Assembly: GCA_026981645.1 (NCBI GenBank)
Contig: JALSII010000017.1
Coordinates: 1 to 64,000, forward strand
Direction: 5' to 3'
Source: Hyphomicrobiales bacterium
GTDB taxonomy: Bacteria > Pseudomonadota > Alphaproteobacteria > Rhizobiales > Devosiaceae
Length of the DNA: 64,000 bases
Of this stretch, positions 14,762 through 24,535 are shown piece by piece. The stretch's first letter is position 1. Every line of letters starts with the position of its first letter. The notes under the pieces are model-generated. The model worked only from the letters and a program-made list of their open reading frames with translations, was not told the origin of the DNA and did no database searches. A program made the translations under genes and the position numbers.

Positions 14762-15703
14762 ATGAAGAATACAATTCTGGCTTTGGCCACGGCGGCAATC
14801 GTTGCCGTTGGTGGCATGGCTCCGGCTCTTGCTGAGGGCGAGCGTTTCGTTCTTATCAGCCATGCACCGGACAGTGACAGCTGGTGGAACACCATCAAGA
14901 ACGCCATTCAGGTGGCGGGTGAGCAGATGGACGTGACCGTTGAATATCGTAACCCACCGACCGGTGATCTGGCGGATATGGCGCGTATTGTCGAGCAGAC
15001 CGTCGCCTCCGACCCGGACGGAATCATTGTCACCATTGCCGACTTCGACGTGTTGCAGGGCCCGATTGCCGATGCGGTGGACCAAGGCATTCCGGTGATT
15101 ACGATCAATTCGGGCACCATCGCGCAGTCCAAGGCACTTGGCGCATTGCTGCATGTGGGGCAGCCTGAATATGATGCCGGTTTCGGCGCGGGCGAGAGGG
15201 CTGCGGCTCAGGGCGTGACATCATTCCTGTGTGTAAACCACTATATCACCAACCCCGCTTCGGTTGAACGCTGCAACGGTTTTGCTGATGCCATCGGTGC
15301 TGATGTAAATGCCAGCATGATTGATTCAGGCCAGGATCCTGCAGAAATCAAGAACAAGGTCACCGCGTTTCTTGCTGCCAATCCTGATACCGGCGCAATT
15401 CTGACGCTTGGGCCCACGTCGGCTCATCCCACCCTTGCCGCGCTGGAGCAGGAAAGCCTTTCGGGCGAAATCTATTTTGGCACGTTTGATCTTTCCGAGG
15501 AAATCGCAGCGGCAATCAAGGCCGATGTCATTGCCTTTGCCATCGATCAGCAACCCTATCTGCAGGGTTATCTGCCTGTGGTCATTTTGACCAATCTGGC
15601 ACGTTATGGCGTGGTTCCGGGCAATTCGATCAACTCAGGCCCCGGTTTTGTCACCAAGGACAATATCGCTCTGGTTGAAGAGTTTGCCGGCGTTTATCGC
15701 TAG
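14762..15703 (+). CDS. Sugar ABC transporter periplasmic binding protein, probably for inositol
   Basis: The ATG at 14762 follows GGGAGAAA and begins a signal peptide (residues 1-22, ending APALA before EGERF). The mature protein is a type 1 periplasmic binding protein of the ribose/xylose class (Peripla_BP_4): VLISHAPDSDSWWNTIKNAI, DPDGIIVTIADFD and GIPVITINSG are the usual strand-helix units. The genes around it make myo-inositol the likely ligand. It is the first gene of the transport operon: binding protein, permease, ATPase, then iolC, iolD, iolE, iolB. Confidence 0.88.
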   Translation: MKNTILALATAAIVAVGGMAPALAEGERFVLISHAPDSDSWWNTIKNAIQVAGEQMDVTVEYRNPPTGDLADMARIVEQTVASDPDGIIVTIADFDVLQGPIADAVDQGIPVITINSGTIAQSKALGALLHVGQPEYDAGFGAGERAAAQGVTSFLCVNHYITNPASVERCNGFADAIGADVNASMIDSGQDPAEIKNKVTAFLAANPDTGAILTLGPTSAHPTLAALEQESLSGEIYFGTFDLSEEIAAAIKADVIAFAIDQQPYLQGYLPVVILTNLARYGVVPGNSINSGPGFVTKDNIALVEEFAGVYR

Positions 15704-15769
15704 GTAAAATGATCGGGCGGCGTATTCCTAACAGCGCCGCCCGCTCGACTACTGAAACTGGAGGGGAAA

Positions 15770-16867
15770 ATGGCTGACGAGAGGATCAGGGACGTTTCGC
15801 GTATCAGGCGTGCAATGATCCGCCCAGAGTTGGGGGCGATCGCCGGGGCGATACTGGTATTTGTGTTCTTTTTGATGATTGCCGGGGACAGCGGCATGTT
15901 CGCGCCCAAGGGCATTCAGAACTGGACTGTTGTTTCGGCCCAGTTCGCAATTATCGCGGTGGGTGCCTGCCTGCTGATGATCGCGGGGGAATTTGACCTT
16001 TCGGTTGGCTCCATGATCGGGTTTGCGGGCATTGTTATTGCCATCCTGTCGGTGCAGTGGGGCTGGCCGGTTTGGTTCTCCATCATCGTTGCTTTTGCTG
16101 TCTGTATGTCTCTGGGTGCGCTCAATGGATTTCTGGTTATTAAAACGGGTCTGCCCAGCTTTATTGTCACGCTGGCGTTTCTCTATATCCTGCGCGGCCT
16201 GACCATCTGGCTTTCCATTCTGACTACGCAAAAAACCATTATCGGCGGGGTAAAACAGGCAGCGGAAGGGGACTGGCTCGCCCCTGTATTCGGAGGCACG
16301 GCATTTACCGGGCTGTTCCAGTGGTTTGCCGATATGGGATGGATTGAGACGTTTTCCCGGGGCAGCCGGGCGGGGCAACCGGTGGTTGAGGGTGTTCCCA
16401 TGTTGGTGATCTGGGCCATCTTCCTGATAATTTTTGCTCAATGGCTTCTGACAAAAACTCGATTTGGCAATTGGATTTTTGCTGCTGGAGGGGATGCGCA
16501 GGCAGCGCGCTACGTGGGGGTGCCGGTCAACAGGGTTAAGCTGCTGATGTTCATGTTCACTGCCTTTTGCGCCACCGTATTTGCAACAGCTCAGGTCATT
16601 GAATTTGGCTCTGCTGCGGCCGATCGTGGCTTGCTCAAGGAGTTTGAAGCCATCATCTGTGTGGTGATTGGCGGTGCACTGCTGACCGGAGGTTATGGCT
16701 CTGTCATCGGGGCAGCGCTGGGCGCGCTGATATTTGGTGTTGTGCAACAGGGGCTGTTTTTTTCAGGGGCCGAAAGCTCCTTGTTCCGGGTTTTTCTCGG
16801 GACTATCCTTATTCTGGCGGTTATTCTTAACACCTATATCCGCCGGATGATCACGGGAGAGAAATAA
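15770..16867 (+). CDS. Sugar ABC transporter permease, probably for inositol
   Basis: This 365-residue membrane protein has roughly ten hydrophobic segments and the BPD_transp_2 pattern of ribose-type permeases: [22 protein letters not shown] near residues 58-78 and [26 protein letters not shown] near 297-322. It forms the inner-membrane channel for the binding protein encoded just upstream. A longer central loop (about 160-215) than in RbsC is notable. Its stop codon overlaps the ATG of the ATPase gene by one base (TAATG), a sign of translational coupling. Confidence 0.9.
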   Translation: MADERIRDVSRIRRAMIRPELGAIAGAILVFVFFLMIAGDSGMFAPKGIQNWTVVSAQFAIIAVGACLLMIAGEFDLSVGSMIGFAGIVIAILSVQWGWPVWFSIIVAFAVCMSLGALNGFLVIKTGLPSFIVTLAFLYILRGLTIWLSILTTQKTIIGGVKQAAEGDWLAPVFGGTAFTGLFQWFADMGWIETFSRGSRAGQPVVEGVPMLVIWAIFLIIFAQWLLTKTRFGNWIFAAGGDAQAARYVGVPVNRVKLLMFMFTAFCATVFATAQVIEFGSAAADRGLLKEFEAIICVVIGGALLTGGYGSVIGAALGALIFGVVQQGLFFSGAESSLFRVFLGTILILAVILNTYIRRMITGEK

Positions 16868-17646
16868 TGGATGCTCCCCTGATTGAAATGAGGAATATTG
16901 AAAAGCACTTTGGACCGGTCATTGCGCTGGGCGGGGTTTCAATTGATGTGCACGCTGGGGAGGTTCACTGCCTGCTCGGAGACAATGGCGCGGGTAAGTC
17001 CACCTTCATCAAAACCATGTCGGGAGTGCACAAGCCCTCTGCAGGTACAATTCTGTTTGAGGGAAAGGAGATGAACTTCAACAGCCCGCGCGATGCCATG
17101 GAAGCAGGAATTGCCACGGTTTATCAGGATCTGGCAATGATTCCGCTGATGAGCGTGACCCGCAATTTCTGGATGGGCAATGAACCTATCAAGAAGTTCG
17201 GTCCCATCCGGGTAATGGATTTTGCCCGCGCCAACTCGGTGACCATGGAAGAAATGAAAAAGATGGGCATCAACCTGCGCGAACCCGGTCAGGCGGTGGG
17301 CACCCTTTCGGGGGGCGAGCGCCAGACGGTTGCTATCGCACGGGCGGTCTATTTCGGAGCCAAGCTGCTTATTCTGGATGAGCCGACCTCGGCGCTGGGG
17401 GTGCGCCAGACCTCCAACGTGCTGGCCAATGTGGACAAGGTGCGCAAACAGGGTATCGGGGTGGTTTTCATCACCCACAATGTGCGCCATGCCATGGCGG
17501 TGGGGGATCGCTTTACCGTGCTTAACCGGGGCAAGACCCTTGGCACCGCAGCCAGGGGTGATATTACCCCCGAAGAGCTGCAGGACATGATGGCGGGCGG
17601 GCAGGAAATGGCAACGCTTGAGAGCTCTCTGGGCGGAACTGTGTAA
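16867..17646 (+). CDS. Sugar ABC transporter ATP-binding protein, probably for inositol
   Basis: The 259-residue ATPase has a Walker A motif GDNGAGKST (38-46), signature TLSGGERQT (near 144-152) and Walker [13 protein letters not shown] (near 166-177). It carries a single nucleotide-binding domain, unlike the double-domain RbsA/XylG ATPases, so it presumably works as a homodimer. It overlaps the permease by one base and is followed at once by iolC. Confidence 0.9.
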   Translation: MDAPLIEMRNIEKHFGPVIALGGVSIDVHAGEVHCLLGDNGAGKSTFIKTMSGVHKPSAGTILFEGKEMNFNSPRDAMEAGIATVYQDLAMIPLMSVTRNFWMGNEPIKKFGPIRVMDFARANSVTMEEMKKMGINLREPGQAVGTLSGGERQTVAIARAVYFGAKLLILDEPTSALGVRQTSNVLANVDKVRKQGIGVVFITHNVRHAMAVGDRFTVLNRGKTLGTAARGDITPEELQDMMAGGQEMATLESSLGGTV

Positions 17647-17667
17647 TAATTGAGTGGAACGGAACTA

Positions 17668-19593
17668 GTGGACAAGCTTGATGTAATTACCATTGGCCGT
17701 TCCTCGGTTGATCTGTATGGAGCGCAAGTGGGGGGGCGGCTTGAGGACATGCGCTCCTTTAACAAATATATCGGGGGGTCGCCTACCAACATTGCGGTGG
17801 GGACGGCCCGGCTCGGCCTGAAGTCGGCCCTGATCACGAGGGTGGGCGATGAGCATATGGGGCGCTATATCCGCGAGGAACTGGCCAGCGAGGGCGTGGA
17901 TGTTTCGGGGGTAATCACTGACAGGGAGCGTCTGAGTGCGCTGGTTGTTCTTGGCATTCGGGACCGGGAACAGTTTCCACTGATTTTTTACCGGGAAAAC
18001 TGCGCCGACATGGCGCTTTGTGAAGACGACATTGATCCCGAGTTTATTGCCCGCGCCCGCTGCATCACGGCGACCGGCACCCATCTCAGCCACCCCGCGG
18101 TTGAAGCGGCAACCCTGAAGGCGGTGCATCTGGCGCGGGCGAACGGGGCAAAAACCGCGCTGGATATCGACTATCGCCCCTCAATGTGGGGGCTTGTTGG
18201 CCATGACGGGGGCGAAAGCCGGTTTGTCGCCGCATCGGAAGTGACGAAAAAACTGCAATCCACCCTGAACCTGTTCGACCTTATCGTGGGAACCGAGGAA
18301 GAGTTCCATATCGCGGGGGGCACCACTGACACGATTGCCGCCATAAGGGCGGTCAGGGCGCTGACAAAAGCAACACTGGTGTGCAAGCGCGGCCCCATGG
18401 GGGCAGCGGCATTTACAGGGGAAATCCCGGACAGTCTTGACAAGGGGCTTTCAGGACCCGGTTTTGCCATTGAGGTGTTCAATGTTCTGGGGGCGGGGGA
18501 CGGGTTCATGTCGGGCCTGCTCAAGGGCTGGCTGAGCGGAGAGGCGTGGGCAGTTTCGCTGAAGTTTGCCAATGCGTGCGGGGCTTTTGCGGTTTCTCGT
18601 CACGGGTGTGCGCCGGCCTATCCCAGTTGGGACGAGTTGCAATATTTCTTTGAGAATGGTTCGGAGCAGTTTGCTTTGCGCAAGGACAAAAAACTGGAGC
18701 AGGTGCACTGGTCGACAAATCGCAAAGGCGAGTGGCCCCAGATGCGGGTGTTTGCCTTTGATCATCGCAAGCAGCTTGAAGATATTGCGCAAGAGGAGGG
18801 TGCCGATCCGGCGCTTGTCGGGCGGTTCAAGGAACTGTGCCTTGAGGCAGCTCTGAAGGTGGCGGACAATCGCGCCGGATATGGAATTTTGTGTGATTCC
18901 CGTTTGGGGCAGGAAGCGCTGTTCCAGTCCACAGATACAAATCTGTGGATCGGGCGGCCCGTTGAATTGCCGGGGTCTCGCCCGCTGGAGCTGGAGATCG
19001 GCCCCGACTTTGGAACCGCTCTCAGCGAATGGCCGGTGAACCATGTGGTCAAAGTGCTGTGTTTTTATCATCCCGATGATGAAGAGGGGCTGCGGCGGGA
19101 ACAAGAGGAAACCATCGTCAGGCTGGCCGATGCGGCACGGGCCAACAATCTGGAATTCCTGCTTGAAATCATTTCGTCCAAGGCTGGACCTTGCGATGAT
19201 GATGTCTCGGCCCGGATCGTGAGGCGTTTCTATGAAATCGGGGTTTATCCGGACTGGTGGAAGCTGGAGCCGATGAAAAGCGATAAAGCATGGGAAAATA
19301 CCTGCGCTGCCGTGTCGGAAAATGATCCCTGGTGCCGGGGTATTCTGGTGCTGGGGCTGGATGCGCCCCAGGCACACTTGCGCGCCAGTTTTCAGGCGGC
19401 GGCAAAATGCGCTCTGGTCAAGGGGTTCGCGGTGGGGCGCACCATATTTGGTGAAACCGCCAGTGCATGGTTTGCGGGCAAGTTGAGTGATGAGGGGGCT
19501 GTTGGGCAAATGGCAGACAGGTTCACAAAATTGTGCCAGGTCTGGGATGAGGCGCGGGGGCGGGCCAAGGACAAAATGGAAGCGGCAGAATGA
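17668..19593 (+). CDS. iolC: 5-dehydro-2-deoxygluconokinase fused to a DUF2090 domain
   Basis: The N-terminal half (about residues 5-325) is a PfkB-type kinase with KYIGGSPTNIAVGTARLG and the catalytic VLGAGDGFMSG motif near 273-283. It phosphorylates 5-dehydro-2-deoxygluconate. The C-terminal half (about 358-640) is a DUF2090 domain starting MRVFAFDHRKQLEDIA, a TIM-barrel related to LacD-type aldolases; it could do the next step, cleavage of the phosphorylated product, which IolJ does in Bacillus. This two-domain protein is common in proteobacterial iol clusters. The GTG at 17668 follows GGAACGGA at good spacing; a TTG at 17650 is in frame but has no ribosome-binding site. Confidence 0.88.
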   Translation: MDKLDVITIGRSSVDLYGAQVGGRLEDMRSFNKYIGGSPTNIAVGTARLGLKSALITRVGDEHMGRYIREELASEGVDVSGVITDRERLSALVVLGIRDREQFPLIFYRENCADMALCEDDIDPEFIARARCITATGTHLSHPAVEAATLKAVHLARANGAKTALDIDYRPSMWGLVGHDGGESRFVAASEVTKKLQSTLNLFDLIVGTEEEFHIAGGTTDTIAAIRAVRALTKATLVCKRGPMGAAAFTGEIPDSLDKGLSGPGFAIEVFNVLGAGDGFMSGLLKGWLSGEAWAVSLKFANACGAFAVSRHGCAPAYPSWDELQYFFENGSEQFALRKDKKLEQVHWSTNRKGEWPQMRVFAFDHRKQLEDIAQEEGADPALVGRFKELCLEAALKVADNRAGYGILCDSRLGQEALFQSTDTNLWIGRPVELPGSRPLELEIGPDFGTALSEWPVNHVVKVLCFYHPDDEEGLRREQEETIVRLADAARANNLEFLLEIISSKAGPCDDDVSARIVRRFYEIGVYPDWWKLEPMKSDKAWENTCAAVSENDPWCRGILVLGLDAPQAHLRASFQAAAKCALVKGFAVGRTIFGETASAWFAGKLSDEGAVGQMADRFTKLCQVWDEARGRAKDKMEAAE

Positions 19594-21425
19594 AAACCAT
19601 CCGGCTCACCGCTGCGCAGGCGTTTGTACGTTATGTAATGGCGCAAAGGAACGAAGAGGGTGAGCCTCTTGTTCCCGGATGCTGGGCCATTTTCGGGCAC
19701 GGCAATGTGGCGGGTCTGGGGGAAGCCCTGCATGGGGCAGGGGATGATTTTCCCACCTGGCGCGGCCACAACGAGCAAAGCATGGCCCACGCAGCGATTG
19801 CCTATTCAAAGGCCAAAAACCGCCATCAGGCGATGATGGTCACCACCTCCATCGGGCCGGGGGCGCTCAATATGGTCACTGCGGCGGCGCTGGCCCATGT
19901 CAACCGGTTGCCGGTGTTGCTGGTGCCCGGCGATGTGTTTGCCAATCGTGCGCCGGACCCGGTTCTGCAGCAGGTCGAGGATTTTGACGACGGCACGGTT
20001 TCAGCCAATGATTGTTTCAGGCTCGTAAGCCGCTATTTTGACCGTATCCAGCGCCCCGAACAGCTTTTGAGTGCTTTGCCACGGGCAATGGCAACGCTAA
20101 GCGACCCGGCACTTTGCGGGCCGGTGACGCTGGCCTTTTGTCAGGATGTGCAGGCTGAAGGTTTTGACTGGCCGGAAAGTTTTTTTGCGCCAAAGATATG
20201 GTACAGACGGCGGCCCATGCCCGATGCAAGGGAGTTGGAACGAGCTGTTAAAGCCATCCGGGGGGCGAAAGCGCCGCTGATTATTGCCGGGGGCGGGGTG
20301 CTTTATTCAGGCGCGACAGAGACGTTGCGCAACTTTGCGGAAAGCCACAATATTCCGGTTGCCGAGACGCAAGGCGGAAAGTCCTCACTTTCCTGGGACC
20401 ATCCGATGAACTTTGGCTCCATCGGGGTAACCGGGGCAAGTTCAGCCAACGCGGTGGCGGAAACATGCGACCTTGTTATTGGCATCGGCACGCGGTTTCA
20501 GGATTTTACCACCGGAAGCTGGGCGCTGTTCAAAAACCCGGCGCGGCAAATTCTCTCCGTAAACGTGGTTGCCTATGACGCGGCCAAGCATAATGCCATC
20601 TCGCTGGTCGCCGATGCGCGGGTGGCACTTGAGGCGCTGAGCGTAAAACTTGACGGCCATAAAGCGCGTCTGCCCTTGGCAAAACTCAGGGATACATGGC
20701 TGGCGGATGTCGAGGCGGCAATAGCGACTCCTGCGTCCAAAGACAATTCACTGCCCAGTGATGCGCAGGTCATCGGGGCGGTGCAGCGCTCCATGGACGA
20801 AAATGCCATTGTGGTTTGCGCGGCCGGGGGGCTTCCCGGAGAGCTGCACAAGCTGTGGAAGGCTTCAAAGGCAAACTCCTATCATGTGGAATACGGGTTC
20901 TCGTGCATGGGGTACGAGATTGCCGGAGGGCTGGGCGTCAAGATGGCACTGCCAGCCCGCGAAGTGGTGGTCATGGTGGGGGACGGCTCCTACATGATGG
21001 CCAATTCCGAAATTGCGACTTCGGTAATGCTGGGTCTCAAGATAATTGTTGTTGTGCTGGACAATCGCGGATTTGCCTGCATCAACCGTCTGCAAATGGC
21101 CACGGGTGGCGAGAGTTTCAACAATCTGCTCGATACGGCCCGCCACAAAAATCCAAGCACGATTGACTTTGCCGCCCATGCCGGGGCGATGGGGGCGACT
21201 GCTGAAAAAGTCGATTCTGTTGAAGCGCTTGAGGAAGCTCTGGCGCGGGCCCGGAGTTCAGAGCGCAGCCATGTCATCGTCATTGATACCGACCCGCTGG
21301 CAACGACCGGGGCGGGGGGGAACTGGTGGGATGTGGCAGTGCCTGAAGTCTCGGTTCGGGCCGAAGTCAAAGAGGCTCACGCTGACTATTTGATGCAGAA
21401 AAAAGGTCAGCGCCCCGCTGACTGA
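19590..21425 (+). CDS. iolD: 3D-(3,5/4)-trihydroxycyclohexane-1,2-dione hydrolase
   Basis: IolD is a thiamine-diphosphate enzyme that opens the ring of trihydroxycyclohexane-1,2-dione to give 5-deoxy-glucuronate. The 611 residues have the expected three domains: [13 protein letters not shown] with [13 protein letters not shown] in the N-terminal pyrimidine domain, the central domain with [14 protein letters not shown] near 231-244, and the cofactor-binding [15 protein letters not shown] with LDNRGF about 30 residues on (near 466-500). It overlaps iolC by four bases (ATGA), showing translational coupling. Confidence 0.95.
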   Translation: MKTIRLTAAQAFVRYVMAQRNEEGEPLVPGCWAIFGHGNVAGLGEALHGAGDDFPTWRGHNEQSMAHAAIAYSKAKNRHQAMMVTTSIGPGALNMVTAAALAHVNRLPVLLVPGDVFANRAPDPVLQQVEDFDDGTVSANDCFRLVSRYFDRIQRPEQLLSALPRAMATLSDPALCGPVTLAFCQDVQAEGFDWPESFFAPKIWYRRRPMPDARELERAVKAIRGAKAPLIIAGGGVLYSGATETLRNFAESHNIPVAETQGGKSSLSWDHPMNFGSIGVTGASSANAVAETCDLVIGIGTRFQDFTTGSWALFKNPARQILSVNVVAYDAAKHNAISLVADARVALEALSVKLDGHKARLPLAKLRDTWLADVEAAIATPASKDNSLPSDAQVIGAVQRSMDENAIVVCAAGGLPGELHKLWKASKANSYHVEYGFSCMGYEIAGGLGVKMALPAREVVVMVGDGSYMMANSEIATSVMLGLKIIVVVLDNRGFACINRLQMATGGESFNNLLDTARHKNPSTIDFAAHAGAMGATAEKVDSVEALEEALARARSSERSHVIVIDTDPLATTGAGGNWWDVAVPEVSVRAEVKEAHADYLMQKKGQRPAD

Positions 21426-21457
21426 GCCATAAGAAAGAAATTACAGGAGTAGATATA

Positions 21458-22375
21458 ATGGTCCGCTATGGAACGAACCCCATTGCCTGGTCGAACGATG
21501 ATGACCATTCTCTGGGCGGCGATATTTCGCTTGAAACCTGCCTATCCGAGGCTGGTAAAATCGGCTTTGAGGGAATTGAAAAGGGTCACAAATTCCCCGC
21601 AGAACCTGATGAACTAAAGGCTGTGCTGGCACCGCACGGTTTGCAGTTTATTTCGGGCTGGTATTCGATGAAAATTCTCTCCCGGCCCGTAAAGGACGAA
21701 AAACAAGCCATGCAACCCCATCTGGACCTGCTCAAAGCCATGGGGTGCAAGGTGTGTGTCGTCTGCGAGACCACCGGTGCGGTACACGGCATCGACAAGG
21801 ACCATGTGCCGGTGAATGACAGGCCGATGCTGGCGGCTGACAAATGGGAGAAATTCGGGGCCGACATGGAGGAAATGGCAGCGTTTTGTTCCGGCCAGGG
21901 CATAGCACTAGCCTATCACCACCATATGGGTAGCGTGGTCGAAAATGAGGACGAGATAGACCGCTTCATGGAGGTGACGGGCCCTGAAACAAAGCTGTTA
22001 CTCGATACTGGCCATGCGCTGTTCGGGCGGGCCGACCCCGAGCGGGTGGCAAAAAAGCACATGAGTCGCGTGGTGCATATTCATGCCAAGGATGTCAGGC
22101 CCGATATCATGGAGCAGGTGCGCAATGAGGATTTGAGTTTTCTTGAAGGGGTCAGGCGCGGCGTGTTCACCGTGCCCGGTGACCCGGAAGGCTCGGTTGA
22201 TTTTATGCCCGTTTTCAGGATTGCCGCAGAGCATGGCTATGACGGCTGGCTGGTGATTGAAGCAGAGCAGGATCCGGTAGTGCGCAACCCTTTCAAATAT
22301 CAATCCATGGGGCTAAAAGCGTTGAAAAAGCTGGCTGAGGAAGCCGGGTTGGACAAAAGCAGCGGAGAGAGTTGA
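21458..22375 (+). CDS. iolE: Myo-inosose-2 dehydratase
   Basis: IolE removes water from 2-keto-myo-inositol, the second step of the pathway. The 305-residue protein is a xylose-isomerase-like TIM barrel with family motifs [17 protein letters not shown] near the start (6-22), GIEKGHKFP (44-52), [19 protein letters not shown] (about 151-169) and [10 protein letters not shown] (about 179-188), where the metal ligands lie. It comes 32 bases after iolD, with AGGAG before the ATG, and its stop overlaps the start of iolB by one base. Confidence 0.95.
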   Translation: MVRYGTNPIAWSNDDDHSLGGDISLETCLSEAGKIGFEGIEKGHKFPAEPDELKAVLAPHGLQFISGWYSMKILSRPVKDEKQAMQPHLDLLKAMGCKVCVVCETTGAVHGIDKDHVPVNDRPMLAADKWEKFGADMEEMAAFCSGQGIALAYHHHMGSVVENEDEIDRFMEVTGPETKLLLDTGHALFGRADPERVAKKHMSRVVHIHAKDVRPDIMEQVRNEDLSFLEGVRRGVFTVPGDPEGSVDFMPVFRIAAEHGYDGWLVIEAEQDPVVRNPFKYQSMGLKALKKLAEEAGLDKSSGES

Positions 22376-23178
22376 TGGCAAAACTTCTGGTCAAACCCGA
22401 TGGAACAAAGGGCAAGGTGCACGATATCAGCCCCAAAAGTGCGGGCTGGGATTATGTGGGCTTTTCGCTCTATCGCCTTTCCGCAGGGCAGCGGGTCAGC
22501 GAGGTCACCGATTCGGAGGAAGTCATTCTGGTGCTGGTTGAGGGCAAGGCTGAAATATCGGGCAGTGGCGAGGATTTTGGCGAACTGGGCGACAGGATGG
22601 ACGTTTTCGAGCGCAAGGTGCCTCACTGTGTCTATGTTCCCAATGGCAGCGACTGGTCAGCCAGAGCGACAACCGATTGTGTGCTGGCGGTGTGTTCGGC
22701 GCCGGGCAAAGGCAATTACGAGGCGCGGGTCATTTCCGGTATCGAAATGGAAACACGGGGGAAGGGCACCAACACGCGCTATATCCACCCCATCGCCATG
22801 GAGGACAGAGACATTGCCGACAGCCTGCTGGTGACCGAGGTCTTTACACCCGAGGGGCACTGGTCGTCCTATCCGCCGCACCGCCATGATGAGGATAATT
22901 TCCCTCAGATGACCTATCTTGAGGAAACCTATTATCACCGGCTCAATCCAAAGCAGGGTTTTGGCATTCAGCGGGTGTTTACCGAGGACGGGGAACTGGA
23001 CGAAACCATGGCGGTTTCGGATGGCGATGTGGTGCTGGTGCCAAAGGGGCATCACCCCTGCGGCAGCCCCTATGGCTATGAGATGTATTATCTCAATGTC
23101 ATGGCGGGGCCTTTGCGCAAGTGGCGGTTCAAGAACCATCCCGACCATGACTGGATTGCCAGACGGGACGCGGGTTAG
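22375..23178 (+). CDS. iolB: 5-deoxy-glucuronate isomerase
   Basis: IolB converts 5-deoxy-glucuronate to 5-dehydro-2-deoxygluconate, the substrate of IolC. The 267-residue protein is a double cupin; the metal site is visible as SYPPHRHDEDNFPQMTYLEETYYHR (near 161-185, written here only by its two His and following Glu) and a later His in LVPKGHHPCG. The ATG at 22375 overlaps the iolE stop (TGATG); the TTG immediately before it is less likely. It is the last gene of the inositol operon. The final pathway enzyme, IolA, is not in the window. Confidence 0.93.
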   Translation: MAKLLVKPDGTKGKVHDISPKSAGWDYVGFSLYRLSAGQRVSEVTDSEEVILVLVEGKAEISGSGEDFGELGDRMDVFERKVPHCVYVPNGSDWSARATTDCVLAVCSAPGKGNYEARVISGIEMETRGKGTNTRYIHPIAMEDRDIADSLLVTEVFTPEGHWSSYPPHRHDEDNFPQMTYLEETYYHRLNPKQGFGIQRVFTEDGELDETMAVSDGDVVLVPKGHHPCGSPYGYEMYYLNVMAGPLRKWRFKNHPDHDWIARRDAG

Positions 23179-23405
23179 GAAGCGGTTGTTTTTGCAAAAA
23201 TGGGTAGAAGAGACCCCGGATCAGGTCCGGGGTGGTGCATTCATGCTTCTCCCCCCACCCTCAATCCCTCCCCGCAAAGGGGGGAGGGAAGAAGAGAGAG
23301 GAACAAAGCTTTGTGCGCGTCATTCTCCGCTCACCCTGAGGTGGGAGCAAAGTGGTTCTTCAAGGTGGGCAGCGGCCTTCATGAGGAAGCCGGGAGGTTT
23401 CGCTA
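23179..23405. repeat. Intergenic cluster of hairpin elements after iolB
   Basis: Two strong inverted repeats lie in tandem: ACCCCGGA-TCAGG-TCCGGGGT (23213-23233) and CCCTCCCC-GCAAAGG-GGGGAGGG (23266-23288). After them comes CGCTCACCCTGAGG-type sequence. Such motifs are common as dispersed intergenic elements in alphaproteobacteria (general knowledge). They separate the convergent iol operon and nucleosidase gene and may act as bidirectional terminators. No gene is present. Confidence 0.7.
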
Positions 23406-24344
23406 TCAGGGCAGTTTTGAAATGCGCTGGACAAGCAACTCGTAATAGCGCTTTGTATCGCCGTGGCGCAGATAGTGCGCGTTGGCTTTGCGTGTTGTGA
23501 CACCCCAAAAGTCGGCGACTGTCATGCCTCGGGTCAACTCGCTTGAGACTTCGACCTCAACGTTGATGTGCCGCCCGGTGAAAATATCCGGCTCCAGCAC
23601 ATAGGCGATAACACAAGGGTCGTGCAGGGGCGCGCCCTGCCACTGGTATTTTTCAAGGTCGAAGCGCTCGGAAAATGTCAGCATCTTGTGGATGGCGTCG
23701 CCGGTCTTGTTGCCCATGTTCAAAAAGCGTTCCAGATGCGCGGGAGTGGCCAGCATGTGGTGGGTTACATCGAGGGGTACGATGGTGATGGGCGCGCCGC
23801 AGTGCAGGACGATGTCGGCGGCCTCGGGGTCCACATAGATGTTGAACTCGGCGGCCGGGGTGATATTGCCCCCTTCGAAACATCCGCCACCCATGAGCAC
23901 GATCTCCTTGATGCGGGTGGCAATTTCAGGGGCGCGAACCAGCGCCATGGCGATATTGGTCAGGGGACCAAGGGCGCACAGTTTTATGGTTTTTGGCTCG
24001 GCTTCAAGCAAAGTGTCCATGATGAAGTCCACCCCGTGATGGTCTTGCAGTGCAATTTTCGGGTCGGGCAGGTCGGGACCGTCAAGCCCGGTTTTGCCAT
24101 GCACATGCTCAGCCGTTACGGGTGTGCGGCGCATGGGCCGGTCGCAACCGGCAAAGACGGGAATTTCGGTTCTGCCTGATAATTCAACGACTTTGAGGGC
24201 GTTTACCGAGTTTTGATTCAACCCCACATTGCCCGCAACGGTGACAATGCCAAGAACGTCCAGCGCATCAGGGGAGGCCAGCGCCAGCAAAAGTGCGACG
24301 GCATCGTCCTGACCGGGGTCGGTGTCGATTATAATTTTTTGCAT
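23406..24344 (-). CDS. Nucleoside hydrolase (RihA/RihB type)
   Basis: The 312-residue protein begins with the Ca-binding signature IIIDTDPGQDDAVALLLAL (4-22) that defines inosine-uridine nucleoside hydrolases. IVLMGGG and AEFNIYVDPEAADIVL follow near 147-175, and HDPCVIAYVL carries the C-terminal metal-binding Asp near 240. It hydrolyses nucleosides to ribose and base in the cytoplasm; base preference cannot be read. It is convergent with the inositol operon, so a functional link is not indicated. Confidence 0.92.
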   Translation of the reverse strand: MQKIIIDTDPGQDDAVALLLALASPDALDVLGIVTVAGNVGLNQNSVNALKVVELSGRTEIPVFAGCDRPMRRTPVTAEHVHGKTGLDGPDLPDPKIALQDHHGVDFIMDTLLEAEPKTIKLCALGPLTNIAMALVRAPEIATRIKEIVLMGGGCFEGGNITPAAEFNIYVDPEAADIVLHCGAPITIVPLDVTHHMLATPAHLERFLNMGNKTGDAIHKMLTFSERFDLEKYQWQGAPLHDPCVIAYVLEPDIFTGRHINVEVEVSSELTRGMTVADFWGVTTRKANAHYLRHGDTKRYYELLVQRISKLP

Positions 24345-24535
24345 GGATTCACCGTGCCTGATTGAATGAGAGAGCCAGATTGTGTTGCAGGCGGGGCAGG
24401 TTCAAATTTATGCATCACACCTGTTGGGCAAAGGCCTTGCTTCCTATACTAGGGGGGAGAACCTTATGCGTCGACGTTTTTTCATAAAACGCGTACGTTG
24501 TTAGCAAGACTATCGCATGCCAGATGAGGATACAA

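Noticed and set aside
23200-23500. Forward frames through the hairpin cluster after iolB
   Set aside because: They read through repeats and the opposite strand of the nucleosidase gene.
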